Positions 11,096 to 22,618 of a DNA stretch of 64,000 nucleotides are shown here, piece after piece. How positions within the stretch are numbered: the first letter of the stretch is position 1; every line of letters starts with the position of its first letter. The notes under the pieces were generated by a model. That model searched no databases and was not told where the DNA came from. It saw only the letters and a list, made by a program, of their open reading frames with translations. A program made the translations under genes and the position numbers. The DNA is from Nansenia antarctica. Its lineage: Eukaryota > Chordata > Actinopteri > Argentiniformes > Microstomatidae. The stretch spans positions 43,487,601 through 43,551,600 of the forward strand of contig OZ022341.1 in NCBI GenBank assembly GCA_963989245.1. Reading direction: 5' to 3'.

Positions 11096-11459
11096 CACAT
11101 TGGCAGATGCGTCTTTGTATAATGGTAGAAAAGACTAAATGCATTGTTGGGTGGCTGAAGTGTCACAAGTGAAGCTACGACTTCTACCTTGAAGTCGGCA
11201 GAGGTTGGCGCCCTCTGGTGTTCCGAAGGTGGCTCTGTTGGCCCAGTTCCCGTCCCCGTCAGGCAGGTTGGGGTTGTCACCCTGCTGGCTGGACCAAAGG
11301 TCACCCGTCGTGCACTTCCCATACAGGTTGTTCTCGTGCACGCTCGCCACAAGTGTCCAGCCGCCGCCTAGGGTGGTCATGTCACAGAACGTCTGGTAGA
11401 CCACCCCGCTGGCCGTGGTCAGGTAGTACAACCCGTCTGGACAATTGTGGAGAAATATA

Positions 11460-12200
11460 AATTACTTTTTAGAAATAAGACTTTTGTATGGGGCCCTTTG
11501 TAAAGTTGATTAATCCTTTTTGTTATTACAGCGATCCACTCCCCATCCCCAGATAAAGACTGTATTTATTAATCTGTTTAAAAACAATGTCCTCTTTTCT
11601 AATAGATTTAGAATGTATTATTATACATTTTTTAACAAAAACATTATTATGTAAAAAGATATCTATTTAATTAAGATCTTAAATCTGGATTACACATAAA
11701 TATTTAGCTTGCAGAAAAAAAACATTAAATCTTACATGTGTAAATATGAAATTAAATATTTAATTTCAATCTAAATCTCTTTGCCAAATGTATTATATCT
11801 GAGAAAAGATATACAAATGAACCTGTTGTTTATATAGGCTTGTCTGATCACTCAACCAGAACATAGCCATTTCCCCTGAGGTGGTGGGGTGAATTAGCAC
11901 ATAATATCAGATATAATAAATATGCCAAAGTGTTAATCTCAGATTGAATCCACATTTAAGTATATACGTTTTAAACAAGATACAATTGGGAGGACATATA
12001 TATTAATATTTAATTTTAATTAGATATAGCTATTGCTGAATATTTATTTTGGAATACATCTAGATATAATTTAAATGTTTTTGTTCAATATTTAATTATA
12101 AAAAGATTATAATTAATTGTTAAAAACGTTCTCTGCTTCATCTGAGGTTTAACTATTTAATGTATAAAGCTTTAGAAATGATGTAACTTAAGTCACTTAC
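11460..12200. other. A+T-rich intron of intelectin
   Basis: Very A+T-rich sequence between intelectin exons 2 and 3 with no coding frame or clear repeat structure. Many ATTTAAT/TTAAAT-type runs. Nothing else can be called. Confidence 0.5.
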
Positions 12201-12440
12201 CCGTGTTGATATCATGTTTGTCCTTTAATTCTTTGCAGCTCCTGGCAGCAGCTAGGTTATTTACCCTGGACTGCAGATTCTCAGAGTCAACATTCACGTC
12301 CACCTTCAAATAGCCTGGGTCAGGATGATCATGCTCATAGCCTTAAGAGACAAAGTGACTGTTACATTAAACTGCATTTATGAAGAAATACAGTTGCAAT
12401 GTTGCCTTCAGTGGGGTCAGTTAGGGTTTTCAAATCTGAC

Positions 12441-12569
12441 CAGTGGAGGCAGAAATTGTAATGTATGGAATGGAGTGAGGAATGGAATCAATACCATCCC
12501 ATTCCTCATTCAATACAATGCATTATAAGGAAACAGTCCTCTGATTTCTACCTCCATCAGCCTCCCCTG
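12441..12569. mobile_element. short non-autonomous DNA element (CAGTGGAGG ends)
   Basis: The left end reads CAGTGGAGGCAGAAATT and the right end, complemented, reads CAGGGGAGGCTGATGGAGG. Between them is a partly palindromic GGAATGGAATC / CATCCCATTCC core. The same end sequence recurs in the plus orientation at about 24185. No TSD is obvious. Confidence 0.5.
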
Positions 12570-12922
12570 AATAATAACATTGACATTAATAGAACATGGT
12601 AAGTAAGTATTACTGCATCATTATATTGTAGAAATATAGTTTCATCCCTGAGAAATTTGACATGGTCTGGACAATTGGTCCACAAGTCGGCATCCGATTT
12701 AATGTTCAGACATTTCCTTCGAAAAATGTAAACACATATTCAGCGTTGTTGAAAATCAATGACACATTGCTAGTCATCTGACACAGCTTGTTTTGTGAAC
12801 CTGCTAACAATGTAAAGTAGTGTAAATGCCAAAAATGTCAATGTAAAATGTAAATCTAAAATGTAAATGTAAATGTAAAATGTAAATGTAACTACAGAAA
12901 CCACTTCAGACTCATCTGAGAC

Positions 12923-13447
12923 TGTAAGGTTTGGGGAAGCGATATTATTGTGGAGCGACCCTTTGGCGCCCTCTGGTGTTTATGTATGCATTTTTGTCTG
13001 TCCTAATTACTGATTTGTACCTGGTGTGTTTTGTTTGGCTGTGGCTATTTATATCCCTCTGTTTCCCCTCTGGTTGTCGGTTGTTCACTATATGTTGCGT
13101 TCGTTATGTGTATACGGGTCTTCGTAGCCTTATCGTTCCTCGCCTGTTTAGGAAATAAGTATCGTTGACTTTTGTAAGTACATTGCTCTGCCTTGTTCCA
13201 TTGACAGCGTTTTTTGTGGGAGACTAAAACCACCTCCCCTTTTGTTTTGTTGTTTTGTTCCTATTATTATTTAAACGTTTGTCGGAGACTTGATTTCTCC
13301 TCTTTTGTTTATTCGCTTACTGTGCGGTTATTATTTACCCCCGTTTACTCAAAATAAAGAGTACCTTTATTATTGAATTATACTCCTGCTTCCGTCTACT
13401 CTGTTCTACTCTGCATCTGGGTCCAAACACATTATCCCATCGTAACA
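12923..13447 (+). repeat. 5' LTR of the Gypsy element
   Basis: 525-bp LTR, TG...CA ended. It carries a poly(A) signal AATAAA at 13353-13358 and A+T-rich promoter-like sequence (TATTTATATCCC) near 13045. The first 13 codons of the gag ORF sequence start right after it. Confidence 0.93.
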
Positions 13448-13462
13448 GAACAACCGACCACT

Positions 13463-14416
13463 ATGGACCCAGCAGAGGTAGATCAGATTCGCACGGTGCT
13501 GAATACCCAGGGGGCTATGGTAGCCCAGCAGGAGCGGAACCAGCTGGCAATGTTTGCTGAGATCGAAAAGCTGACCATCGCCGTGAATAGCCTGGTGGCC
13601 GCTCAGGCCAACCCCACTCCACCAGCGGCAGCAGCTATGCCTCCTCTACCTCCGGTGACCACTCGGGAACCCCGACTACCTCCTCCCGAACGCTATGATG
13701 GACGTCCAGAGGGCTGCAGAGAGTTCCTGACTCAGTGTTCATTGATCTTCAGCCTGCAGCCCCTGTCCTTCCCCACCGAGCAGTCCCGAGTGGCCTACAT
13801 CATCACCCTGTTGACGGGCCGTGCCCTTTCCTGGGCCACGGCCGAGTGGGAGAGTCAGTCGCCGGCGTGCTCTGACGCTACAGCATTCACCCGGGAGTTA
13901 CGCAAAATATTCGACACCTCCCGGGTGATATCGGGGCACGAAGCCGGTCGGCGGCTCACGGCGTGTCGACAGGGGGATCGCTCGGTGGCGGATTATTCTA
14001 TCGAGTTCCGCACTCTAGCTAGGGAGGCGGGGTGGGCGGAGAATGCCCTGGTCGTACTCTATGCCCAGGGGCTCTCGGAGGCGATGAAGGACCAACTTGC
14101 CCTCCGGTACCTCCCATAGCGGCTAGACGGCGTAGTGGAGCTCTCGGTGCGTGTGGACAATCGGCGCCGAGAGCGATCACGTGAGAGGGGCTCGTCGAGG
14201 GGCGCTCCGTTCCAATCTCCTCCTGCTAGGGAGGCGACTCGGTGGTTCCCGGAGCAGACCACGGAGGAGGAGGAGGCCATGCAGCTGGGCGCAACACACC
14301 TCTCCAGCACAGAGAGGCGGCGTCGGCTGGACGAGCGGCGCTGCTTCCGTTGCGGTCGCAAGGGTCACCGCTACAGTGCCTGTCCAGGGACCTCGGGAAA
14401 CGGGGCAGCCCGCTAG
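13463..14416 (+). pseudogene. gag: Gypsy gag (one in-frame stop)
   Basis: Capsid/nucleocapsid precursor. It starts MDPAEVDQIRTVLNTQG 15 bp after the LTR. The capsid part contains PPPERYDGRPEGCREFLTQC and LTGRALSWATAEWE, typical of Ty3/Gypsy gag. A zinc knuckle CFRCGRKGHRYSAC (C-x2-C-x4-H-x4-C) lies near 14340. A TAG at 14117-14119 interrupts the frame, which otherwise continues unchanged to the TAG at 14414-14416, so this is a single nonsense change. The gag frame ends 12 nt after a GGGAAAC slippery heptamer; pol is in the -1 frame. Confidence 0.9.
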
Positions 14417-14438
14417 TGTCGGGAGGGGTATTAGCGGG
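14395..14438 (+). promoter_or_regulatory. -1 ribosomal frameshift signal at gag/pol junction
   Basis: GGGAAAC (14395-14401) fits X XXY YYZ exactly in the gag frame (TCG GGA AAC). Slipping back one base enters the open pol frame. A 7-nt spacer leads to a possible hairpin: CCCGCTA (14409-14415) pairs with TAGCGGG (14432-14438), with the gag stop at the base of the stem. Heptamer, spacing and structure all fit the standard model; function is inferred. Confidence 0.7.
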
Positions 14439-17415
14439 TAGGGACATACCCTCGGGTTTCAATGACCCACAAACTTTTTTTTTTGTTAAGGTGCGGTGGG
14501 GACACTGTACCCAGCGAGTTCGGGCTCTGGTGGACTCAGGGGCAGCGGGGAATTTAATGCACGAAGGCCTGGCCTGGGGGTGGGGGGTTCCTTTGGAAGA
14601 ATTGAAGGAACCCGTTCCTGTTCGAGCCCTAGATGGCCGGCCATTGGGGTCGGGGATCATTACCCAGCGCACTATGCCAGTACATATCCAGGTGGGAGGG
14701 GGTCGTTGGGAACTCTTTTTTTTTATTATTGTGGCCTCTCCTGATTGCCCTATTGTGTTAGGTCACCCCTGGTTAGCTTCTCTCAACCCCCGCATTGACT
14801 GGTCCACAGGTCGACTCTCCCTTGAAGCAGGCTCCGTCACGGTGCGTACTGAGTCTCCGCCCACGACTCTCGCATCCCCGTTGCAGTCGCAGTTCTCGCC
14901 TCTCCCCCATTCCACCCCTCTTCCTAATTCCCCTGGCCCTTCTTCCCTTTCCAGCCCCGACCTGACAGGTGTGCCTCAGATGTATTGGGACCTGGGGGAA
15001 GTGTTCAGTAAATCTCGGGCCGAGAAATTACCCCCCCATAGACCCTATGACTGTGCCATCGATCTGCTGCCGGGTACTGTGCCGCCGCGGGGACGCCTGT
15101 TTTCCCTCTCCCGCCCGGAGAATCTCTCCATGAATAAATACATAGAGGAAGCACTGGCCGCGGGTCATATCCGTCCTTCCACCTCGCCCGCTGGCGCAGG
15201 CTTCTTCTTTGTGGCAAAGAAAGACGGGGGACAGCGTCCCTGCATCGATTACCGCGGACTAAATGACATTTCCATCAAAAATCGCTATCCCCTGCCCCTC
15301 ATGGATACCGCCTTTGAGTCACTGCAAGGAGCGAGGGTGTTTACCAAATTGGATTTACGCAATGCATACAACCTGGTGAGGATGAGGGAGGGGGACGAGT
15401 GGAAGACGGCTTTTAACACGCCTAACGGACATTTTGAGTATTTAGTCATGCCCTTTGGTCTCGCTAATGCACCCGCAGTATTCCAAGCACTAGTCAACGA
15501 CGTACTGCGGGATTTGATTGGTCATTCGGTTTTTGTGTACCTTGACGATATCCTAATTTTTTCCAAAGACATTACTCAACATCAACATCATGTCCGTCAA
15601 GTCCTCCAGCGCCTCCTCCACCACCAGTTATTTGTCAAGGCAGAGAAATGTGTCTTTCACGCCGACACAGTGTCATTCCTGGGGTTCATTGTAACACGGG
15701 GGGATTTAAGCATGGACCCTGCCAAGGTTAGTGCGGTGTTAGACTGGCCCCGCCCCTCCTCTTTGAAACAGTTACAGCGGTTCCTAGGGTTTGCTAATTT
15801 TTATAGACGTTTTATCCGCAATTTTAGTGCCCTAGCTGCCCCTTTAACTGCCCTCACCAGGTCTACCCTCCGTACGTTCGCCTGGTCCTCGGAGGCGGAG
15901 GCCGCCTTCGTGGACCTCAAGCAACGGTTCACCTCTGCTCCGGTCCTAGCCCATCCGGACTCGGAAGTACCATTCCTGGTGGAGGTGGACGCCTCAGATC
16001 TCGCGGTGGGGGCGGTGCTCTCCCAGAGGTGCAGGAAGGATGGGAAGGTACATCCCTGCGCTTTTTTCTCACGTCGGCTGTCCCCGGCCGAGTGTAATTA
16101 TGACGTGGGAAACAGTGAGCTGCTGGCCATTAAATTGGCTTTGGAGGAGTGGAGGCAGTGGCTGGAGGGGGCCGCACAGCCGTTTGTGGTGTGGACGGAC
16201 CACAAGAACCTGGCCTACATCCAGGGGGCTAAGCGCCTCAATTCGCGTCAAACCAGGTGGGCGCTGTTTTTTACACGGTTCCAATTCTCCATCTCCTTTA
16301 GGCCGGGGTCCAAAAACGTCAAGCCGGACGCCCTCTCCCGGCGGTTCGATCCGGCGGACCGGGAGGAAAAACCCCACCCCATTGTTCCGGAGACCCTTAT
16401 TGTTGCCGCTGTGTCGTGGGGGATCGATAAGGTGGTGAGAGCGGCGCTCAGGCGGGAGCCTGATCCGGGGGGAGGACCCCGGGGGAGGCTGTATGTTCCC
16501 AAGACTGCGCGCTCACGGCTGCTGCAATGGGCGCATGCGTCGTCCCTCACTGGCCACCCCGGGGCTGCCAGGACCCTGGACTTTATTCGCAGGAGGTTCT
16601 GGTGGCCCACAGCGGAGAGGGATACGCGCGCCTTTGTGGCAGCCTGTCCTGTGTGTGCGCGCAGCAAGACATCTCGCCAACCTTCAGCGGGGCTACTCCG
16701 ACCCCTCCCCATCCCCAAACGCCCCTGGTCCCACATCTCCCTTGACTTTATTTCAGGTCTCCCTCCCTCTGACGGGTTCACTACCATCTTGGTGGTAGTG
16801 GACCGTTTCTCCAAGGCGGCCCACTTCATCCCCCTCCTCAAACTCCCCTCGGCCCGAGAGACGGCCGACCTGGTGGTGCAGCACATCTCCCGCAGGACAT
16901 GGTGTTGGATCGGGGTCCTCAGTTCGCTTCCAGGTTCTGGAAGGCGTTCGGGACCAGCCTCGGCGCCTCCGTCAGCCTGTCCTCCGGTTTCCATCCACAG
17001 TCCAATGGGCAGACGGAGCGCGTCAACCAGGACCTGGAAGGCGTGCTGAGGTGCTACGTCTCCGGCAATCCGGCGACGTTGAGTCGGCGACTGGCGTGGG
17101 CGGAATACGCCCACAACACCCTCCTCTGCTCATCCACTGGCCTATCCCCCTTTCAGTGCCAATATGGCTATCAACCCCCCCTACCCCCCCTATTCCCTGA
17201 GCAGGAGGAGGAGGCGGAGGTGCCCTCCGTCCAAGCCCACGTCGGTCGCTGTCGCCGGACCTGGAGGCGGGTGAGGGCGGCGCTTCAGCGGGCGTCGGTT
17301 CGGTCCCAGCTTCAGGCCAACCGCAGGCGTCGCCCGGCCCCGATCTTTCGCCCATGTCCCCACCCCCCCCCCCTGTTCCCCCGCCACGCATCATTGATGG
17401 ACAGACTGTCTATAC
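14402..17415 (+). pseudogene. pol: Gypsy pol: protease, RT, RNase H, integrase
   Basis: Domains in order: aspartic protease with LVDSGAAGNLM (about 14530); reverse transcriptase with KLDLRNAYNLVRM and catalytic VYLDDILIFS (about 15540); RNase H with EVDASDLAVGAVLSQ and VVWTDHKNLAYI; integrase H2C2 finger (HASSLTGHPG ... CPVC) and core Asp SLDFISGLP. Near 16885 a short deletion shifts the frame. The second core Asp (VLDRGPQFASRF) and Glu (NGQTERVNQDL) then continue in the next frame to about 17415, where the hAT element begins. The C-terminal chromodomain resumes at 21921. The domain order and chromodomain place it among chromoviruses. Inactive. Confidence 0.92.
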
Positions 17416-17746
17416 CAGGGGTCGGCAACCTATGGCACGCGTGCCAGCAGTGGCACGCGACAGCTTAAACAGTGGCACGCAAGCTATAAGTGCGAGAATG
17501 GGAGAATGTTTTTTATTTTTTTTATGTTGGCTGCGTTCGTAAATTCGCGCACACTGGGTTCAATGTCACAATGGGACCAAGTAATTTGATTGGACTAGAG
17601 GCGGTCTCAGGGACGCTCCGGCGCTCTCAGGGCGAATTTACGAATGCAGCCCTAGTCTCTCATCCACTCCACGAGAGTCGTATTCTGGCGCCAATTGTAG
17701 TAAAAGTAAAATTCTGAATTTTGTCTCACCCTGCTGTCTCATTAGC

Positions 17747-19048
17747 ATGGCAGGCCTGAAAGTAAAACTTCGTGAATTCCAGCCTTCATGGACAGAAGAG
17801 TGGGGTTTTGTGTCCCAGAAAGACCGTGCTGTATGTGTCCTATGTCTCGAAAATGTTGTTTGCCGAACTTCAAGCGTTAAACGGCATTATGAGACCAAAC
17901 ATCAGAAGTCGTTCAAGGATGAAGCAGACAAGGCCGAATCAATAAAACGTGCTGTGTCACGGTATGGGAAGCAGGCCAGCACCTTTAAAGCATTTGCCAC
18001 TGCTAAAAATCACGGAACTGAAGCAAGCTTTCGCATTGCTCATTGCATTGCGAAACGTGGAAAGCCATTCACTGATGGAGAATATATTAAGGAGGCTTTC
18101 CTCAGTAGCTCAGATGTTTTGTTTGAAGACTTATCAAACAAAGACACAATAAAATCAAGAATAAAAGACATCCCAGTGTCAGCCAGAAGTGTGGAACGGA
18201 GAATAGGAGAAATGGCAGAAAACGTGAAAGCGCAGCAGACCGCTGGTTTGAAAGATGCGACGGTGTTTAGCCTCGCACTTGATGAGAGCGTAGATGTGAA
18301 TGACATGCCACGTCTGGCTGTCATAGCAAGATACTGTGATTCTGCTGTAAGGGAGGAGCTCTGCTGCCTAAAACCACTGCCAGAAACAACAAAAGGTGAG
18401 GACATCGCCAAAGTTCTTATCGAGCATTTTGTGGAGCGAGGGATTGACATTAGCAGGATTTTTGCGGTGACAACAGATGGTGCCCCTGCCATGGTCGGGA
18501 AACAGAGGGGAGCGGTTGCATTAATTGAGGAACGAGTTGATCACCCCATTATGAAACTCCACTGCATCATACACCAAGAAAACCTATGTGCAAAGATGTC
18601 AAAGTCTGATCTTAATGAGGTTATGGCTACAGTGGTGAAGGTTGTTAACTTCATAGTCAAGCGATCTGCACTGACACACCGGCAGTTTCAGTCCCTGCTT
18701 GAAGAAATGGACTGCGTCTACAAGGATCTCCCTCTCCACTCTGCGGTTAGGTGGCTAAGCTGCGGGAAAGTTTTGGACCGGTTTGTCGGCTGCTTTGATG
18801 CCATAAAGGCCTTCCTGGCTGAAAAAGGCCAAGACTATCCAGAACTCGAGGACAAGAAGTGGGTTGTGAAACTCATGTTCCTCGCAGATATTACTGGACA
18901 CCTGAACGAGCTCAATCTCCGTCTGCAAGGTATGTATTTATCGTTATGTGTGTGTTTTCAGTTGTTTTTTTTAAGTCTATTTTTTATTTCTATTAATATA
19001 ATCTAGTTTTAGTTGTTAGTTTAGTTTTAGTTAACTATAATAATATTG

Positions 19049-19087
<39 letters not shown>

Positions 19088-21438
19088 AGCGTGCAAGTGC
19101 AACGTGCAACAATAAGTCTTATCTTATTTTATCTTCAGGTGCGGGGCAAACAGTTCTGGATATGTACGAGACATGGGCGGCTTTTGTGGGAAAGCTGGCA
19201 GTTCTTTCAAAGGACGTCGCTACCTCCGCTTTCCGCTACTTCGGACACTTACGGGCAGGGTTCGAGTTATGTGGGAGCCAATGGGAGCTGAGCTCCCATA
19301 GAGATGGTCTGAGGCTCTCTGAGCTCCCATGAAGACAGTAAAATCAAAAATCTGTGGGGGTCGCTAATAATACATTACCACAACTATTATTTGATCAAAA
19401 TGTCAATGTAATGAATATTATTTAATTTATATTATAAATATTGTAAAATAAACACGTTTTTCAAAAGAACTACGCGCACCATTAATCTCCTGTGAATGAC
19501 AGTATGCCTTTGACTGCCTGCACTTCACCACCAAGACACCATGGGGCGCAGTAGAATATTGTGCAACAGCAAAAGGTTGATTAATCAGCTGTGCGGTAAA
19601 CCGTTGGAACACACAGTGCACAGCTGATTAATCAATTAAACCAATAGAGTGAGACACCAGTTGCCTTTCAGGAAGTAGTGAGATCGTGCACCTAGCCTAT
19701 TATTGAGAAGCAAACATTCATTCATTAGCTATACAGGAGTATATACATACAGTAGCTACCATGCCGCCCAAAAAAAGGCCACTGCTGCCGACCGGGTCAT
19801 CAAGCCTAGAAAATGTCGGGTTTTTATCAAAGAGACCTGCTATGACACCTAACGTTAGCCCTGCTGCTACTACTACTGCTGCTACTACTGAGGACTCTGC
19901 TACCTACTGAAAACAGACCACTCAGCCTACTGAAAACAGACCACTCAGCCTACTGAAAACAGACCACTCAGCCTACTGAAAACAGACCACTCAGCCTACT
20001 GAAAACAGACCACTCAGCCTACTGAAAACAGACCACTTTGGTCTATCTTGTCTCCGTAAAGGTAACATGGCTTTTACTTTTTACTAACCTAGTGTACTAA
20101 CCTAATGTATTTTTCGCTCCTTCTGTATAGCAAAAATAACAAAATTATTGGCCGAGATACATGTGTGACTATCGCTTTTATAGCTGTTGTTTCATGTGGG
20201 GCTGTTGATGTGGTGAAATGAGTAGCCTGCAGCTGTAGCGTCAGGATATGTTGGGATTTGAGGATGAGGATGATGTTTCTGTACCGGTACCGTTTTTAAA
20301 GTATCGATTTGTCACCGGTATCGAATAAAACCCAAACTGTACCCAACCCTAACTATATGTTTACATGCCAACTAATTAGCTAATTCATTTCTTTCATTTA
20401 GAGCTGAGGGGAGCAACAGAGAGACGGACAACAGGACAGCAACAGAGAGACAGACAACAGGACAGCAACAGAGACACAGACAACAGGACAGTAACAGAGA
20501 GACAACGGGAGAGGAGAGCAATAGAGACAGAACTGAATGCACTGAACCTTTTTTTATTCTTTGCATTATTAACACTGTTGTGTTATTGTGTTATTAAAGT
20601 GTTTAAGTGTTTTATGGTAAAGCATTATGAGTGGTGTGTGTGTGCAGGGTGCTCGTGAGTTGTATATTTTGGGGAGGGGGGAGGCTTGTGTATGGGGGCG
20701 GGGGGTCCTCACACAAAGGAGTAGCCTAGGGCCACTGACCACCTTAATCCGCTACTGCCTATAGCTAATTAAAACTTGAAGTCCCATCGCTGTGTGGGCA
20801 TGATTCGCGCGTGCATGAGAACATTTCGCACTGTTATTTTGGAGACCCCCACAGAGTTCAGCTTATAACTCGAACCCTGCTTACGGGAGCTGTCAGTGAC
20901 GCACAGCATCAGCACCACTGAAATATCCGAATACATCAGCATGCTTGAGTCGGAGTTCAAAACACGCTTTCAGGAGTTTCAGAAGTATGGGCCCATGTTC
21001 TCTTTCCTGATAAAATCAGACAGCTTTGATGGACATGAACTGGATTCATCTCTGCTGGACTGGATGGACACACAGGACATGACAATGCAGCTGATTGAGA
21101 TGAAGAGTTCATCATTGTGGATGTCAAAGTTTGCAGAGCTACGCAAAGAGTTGGAAACCACCGAAGGGCATGATCACGGATCCTGCATCGCCACCTGCTG
21201 GATGTCTGTACCGGAGAAGTTCAGCTGTCTCAGGAACATTGCACTGGCTTTGCTGACAGTCTTCGGATCAACCTATCTGTGTGAGCAGATATTCTCACAC
21301 ATGAAGAGCGTGCTGAGCCTCTCACGCAGCCGTCTGACAACTGACCACTCCGAAGCTTGTGTGATACTTAAAGTGACCAAGTACCACCCCCAGATAATGG
21401 AGTTGAGCAAAGGAAAACAGGGCCAGGGATCACATTGA
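17747..21438 (+). CDS. hAT transposase, BED-like finger, split by a MITE
   Basis: Cut-and-paste transposase of the hAT superfamily, similar to the domesticated ZBED5/FAM200/EPM2AIP1/GTF2IRD2 group. Exon 1 is 17747-18929 (donor GTATGT). Exon 2 starts at 19139 (acceptor ATCTTCAG) and runs to 19255, then resumes at 20888 after a nested element and its second TSD copy, ending at 21438. Spliced without the insert it would be 616 codons with no stop. Visible motifs: degenerate BED finger CVLC...HYETKH (about residues 28-52), LALDESVDVND and TTDGAPAMVGKQRG with catalytic Asp residues, and C-terminal LCEQIFSHMKSVLSLSRSRL carrying the Glu and dimerisation region. As it stands the insertion disrupts it. 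Confidence 0.9.
19048..19083. repeat. (GT)n microsatellite in transposase intron
   Basis: About 17 uninterrupted GT dinucleotides inside the intron of the hAT transposase gene. Confidence 0.95.
19256..20879. mobile_element. non-autonomous hAT nested in the hAT transposase exon
   Basis: Ends CAGGGTTCGAGTTATGTGG and, complemented, CAGGGTTCGAGTTATAAGC; perfect 8-bp TSD CTTACGGG at 19248-19255 and 20880-20887. The termini differ from those of the host hAT, so it is another family. A short plus-strand start MPPKKRPLLPTGSSSLE near 19761 may be a leftover transposase N-terminus. It also holds two tandem arrays: a 23-bp unit (about 19904-20036) and a roughly 28-bp CAACAGAGAGACAGACAACA-type unit (about 20410-20515). 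Confidence 0.93.
19904..20036. repeat. 23-bp tandem repeat
   Basis: Nearly identical copies of a unit reading CTACTGAAAACAGACCACTC plus AGC, about 5.8 copies. It sits inside the nested hAT. Confidence 0.93.
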
Positions 21439-21920
21439 TTGTTAGGACTGTTTACATGGCTTTGCAGTTTGCATACATAGGTCTTTGCTAAAAAAACAAA
21501 AACAAACAACCAAATAATTATATAAATATAAATTATAATTCATATAAGTAAGACCCTTGTATAATCACCATCCAGTTAGGCCTACTTTGTTTAAAATGAT
21601 AACCATAGGGAGCGCAGTTAGCAACTTTGTTAGAAATTGAGCGCTCCAATTTGCTTTAGTTGTCTTATGTTATGTTGGTAATTTTGTTCAAGTTTCAGTT
21701 AGTTGACTGTTAGGCCTGTTTATTTAGCAGACATGGCTTTGCATACATAGCTCTTTGCTGAAAATTCTTGTTCATGTTGTGGAATAAAATTGCAGATCTG
21801 TTGGTCTGTTTGGTTTGGTTTGATGTCGAGTCATAATTAATGTTGATATTGTGGTTGGCACACTGACTAACAAGAAAATGTAAAAATGGCACTTCATATA
21901 AAAAAGGTTGCCTACCCCTG

Positions 21921-22091
21921 GTCTATACGGTACGGAGGATTATGGATTGCCGTCGGAGGGGTATGGGCCGGAGGAACGGTCCTGGGTGCCTCAGAGGGAC
22001 ATATTGGACCCGAAACTAATCACAGACTTCCGCCAACTACATCCTGAGGCACCCAGGTGAACGGCAGGTGCCGTTCGTCGGGGGGGGATAC
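21921..22091 (+). pseudogene. Gypsy pol C-terminus: truncated chromodomain and 3' end
   Basis: After the hAT the pol frame resumes with VRRIMDCRRRGYGPEERSWV and DILDPKLITDFRQLHPEAP, then a stop. This is the chromodomain that targets integration in chromoviruses. The part normally between the RRRG and GYGPEERSWV blocks (strand 2, with the Trp-rich YLVDWE-type region) is missing, so the domain is internally deleted. The polypurine tract and 3' LTR follow. Confidence 0.8.
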
Positions 22092-22618
22092 TGTAAGGTT
22101 TGGGGAAGCGATCTTATTGTGGAGCGACCCTTTGGCGCCCTCTGGTGTTTATGTATGCATTTTTGTCTGTCCTAATTACTGATTTGTACCTGGTGTGTTT
22201 TGTTTGGCTGTGGCTATTTATATCCCTCTGTTTCCCCTCTGGTTGTTGTTGTTGTTCACTATATGTTGCGTTCGTTATGTGTATACGGGTCTTCGTAGCC
22301 TTATCGTTCCTCGCCTGTTTGGGAAATAAGTATCGTTGACTTTTGTAAGTACATTGCTCTGCCTTGTTCCATTGATGGCGTTTTTTGTGGGAGACTAAAA
22401 CCACCTCCCCTTTTGTTTTGTTGTTTTGTTCCTATTATTATTTACACGTTTGTCGGAGACTTGATTTCTCCTCTTTTGTTTATTCGCTTACTGTGCGGTT
22501 ATTATTTATCCCTGTTTACTCAAAATAAAGAGTACCTTTATTATTGAATTATACTCCTGCTTCCGTCTACTCTGTTCTACTCTGCATCTGGGTCCAAACA
22601 CATTATCCCATCGTAACA
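22092..22618 (+). repeat. 3' LTR of the Gypsy element
   Basis: 527-bp LTR nearly identical to the 5' LTR. Differences seen include GTTGTTGTTG in place of GTTGTCGG and single-base changes. It ends TAACA, followed by the second TGAGAC. Confidence 0.93.

Larger units (their letters stand above)
17416..21920 (+). mobile_element. autonomous-type hAT element inserted in the Gypsy
   Basis: Inverted ends CAGGGGTCGGCAACCT (17416) and, complemented, CAGGGGTAGGCAACCT (21920) are flanked by a perfect 8-bp TSD GTCTATAC (17408-17415 and 21921-21928). Termini and TSD length are typical of hAT. It encodes one transposase (17747-21438) whose exon is itself split by another hAT. Confidence 0.95.
12923..22618 (+). 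mobile_element. Ty3/Gypsy chromovirus retrotransposon, full structure, nested
   Basis: Two direct LTRs (12923-13447 and 22092-22618) begin TGTAAGG and end TAACA, bounded by the same hexamer TGAGAC at 12917-12922 and 22619-22624. By eye the LTRs differ at about ten positions, so insertion was fairly recent. Between them are gag, then pol with protease, reverse transcriptase, RNase H, integrase and a remnant chromodomain. A G-rich polypurine tract (about 22080-22089) precedes the 3' LTR. A hAT element occupies 17416-21920. Gag carries a stop and pol a frameshifting deletion, so the copy is inactive. Confidence 0.95.

Noticed and set aside
12931..13158. Short coding frame repeated at 22100-22339
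   Set aside because: Both lie inside the two Gypsy LTRs, so the matching frame is just LTR identity.
14059..14672. Two minus-strand frames opposite gag
   Set aside because: Antisense shadows of the gag zinc-knuckle region with Arg/Ser-rich content.
16248..17114. 288-residue minus-strand open frame
   Set aside because: Antisense to the Gypsy RNase H/integrase region; no recognisable protein, G+C-rich shadow frame.
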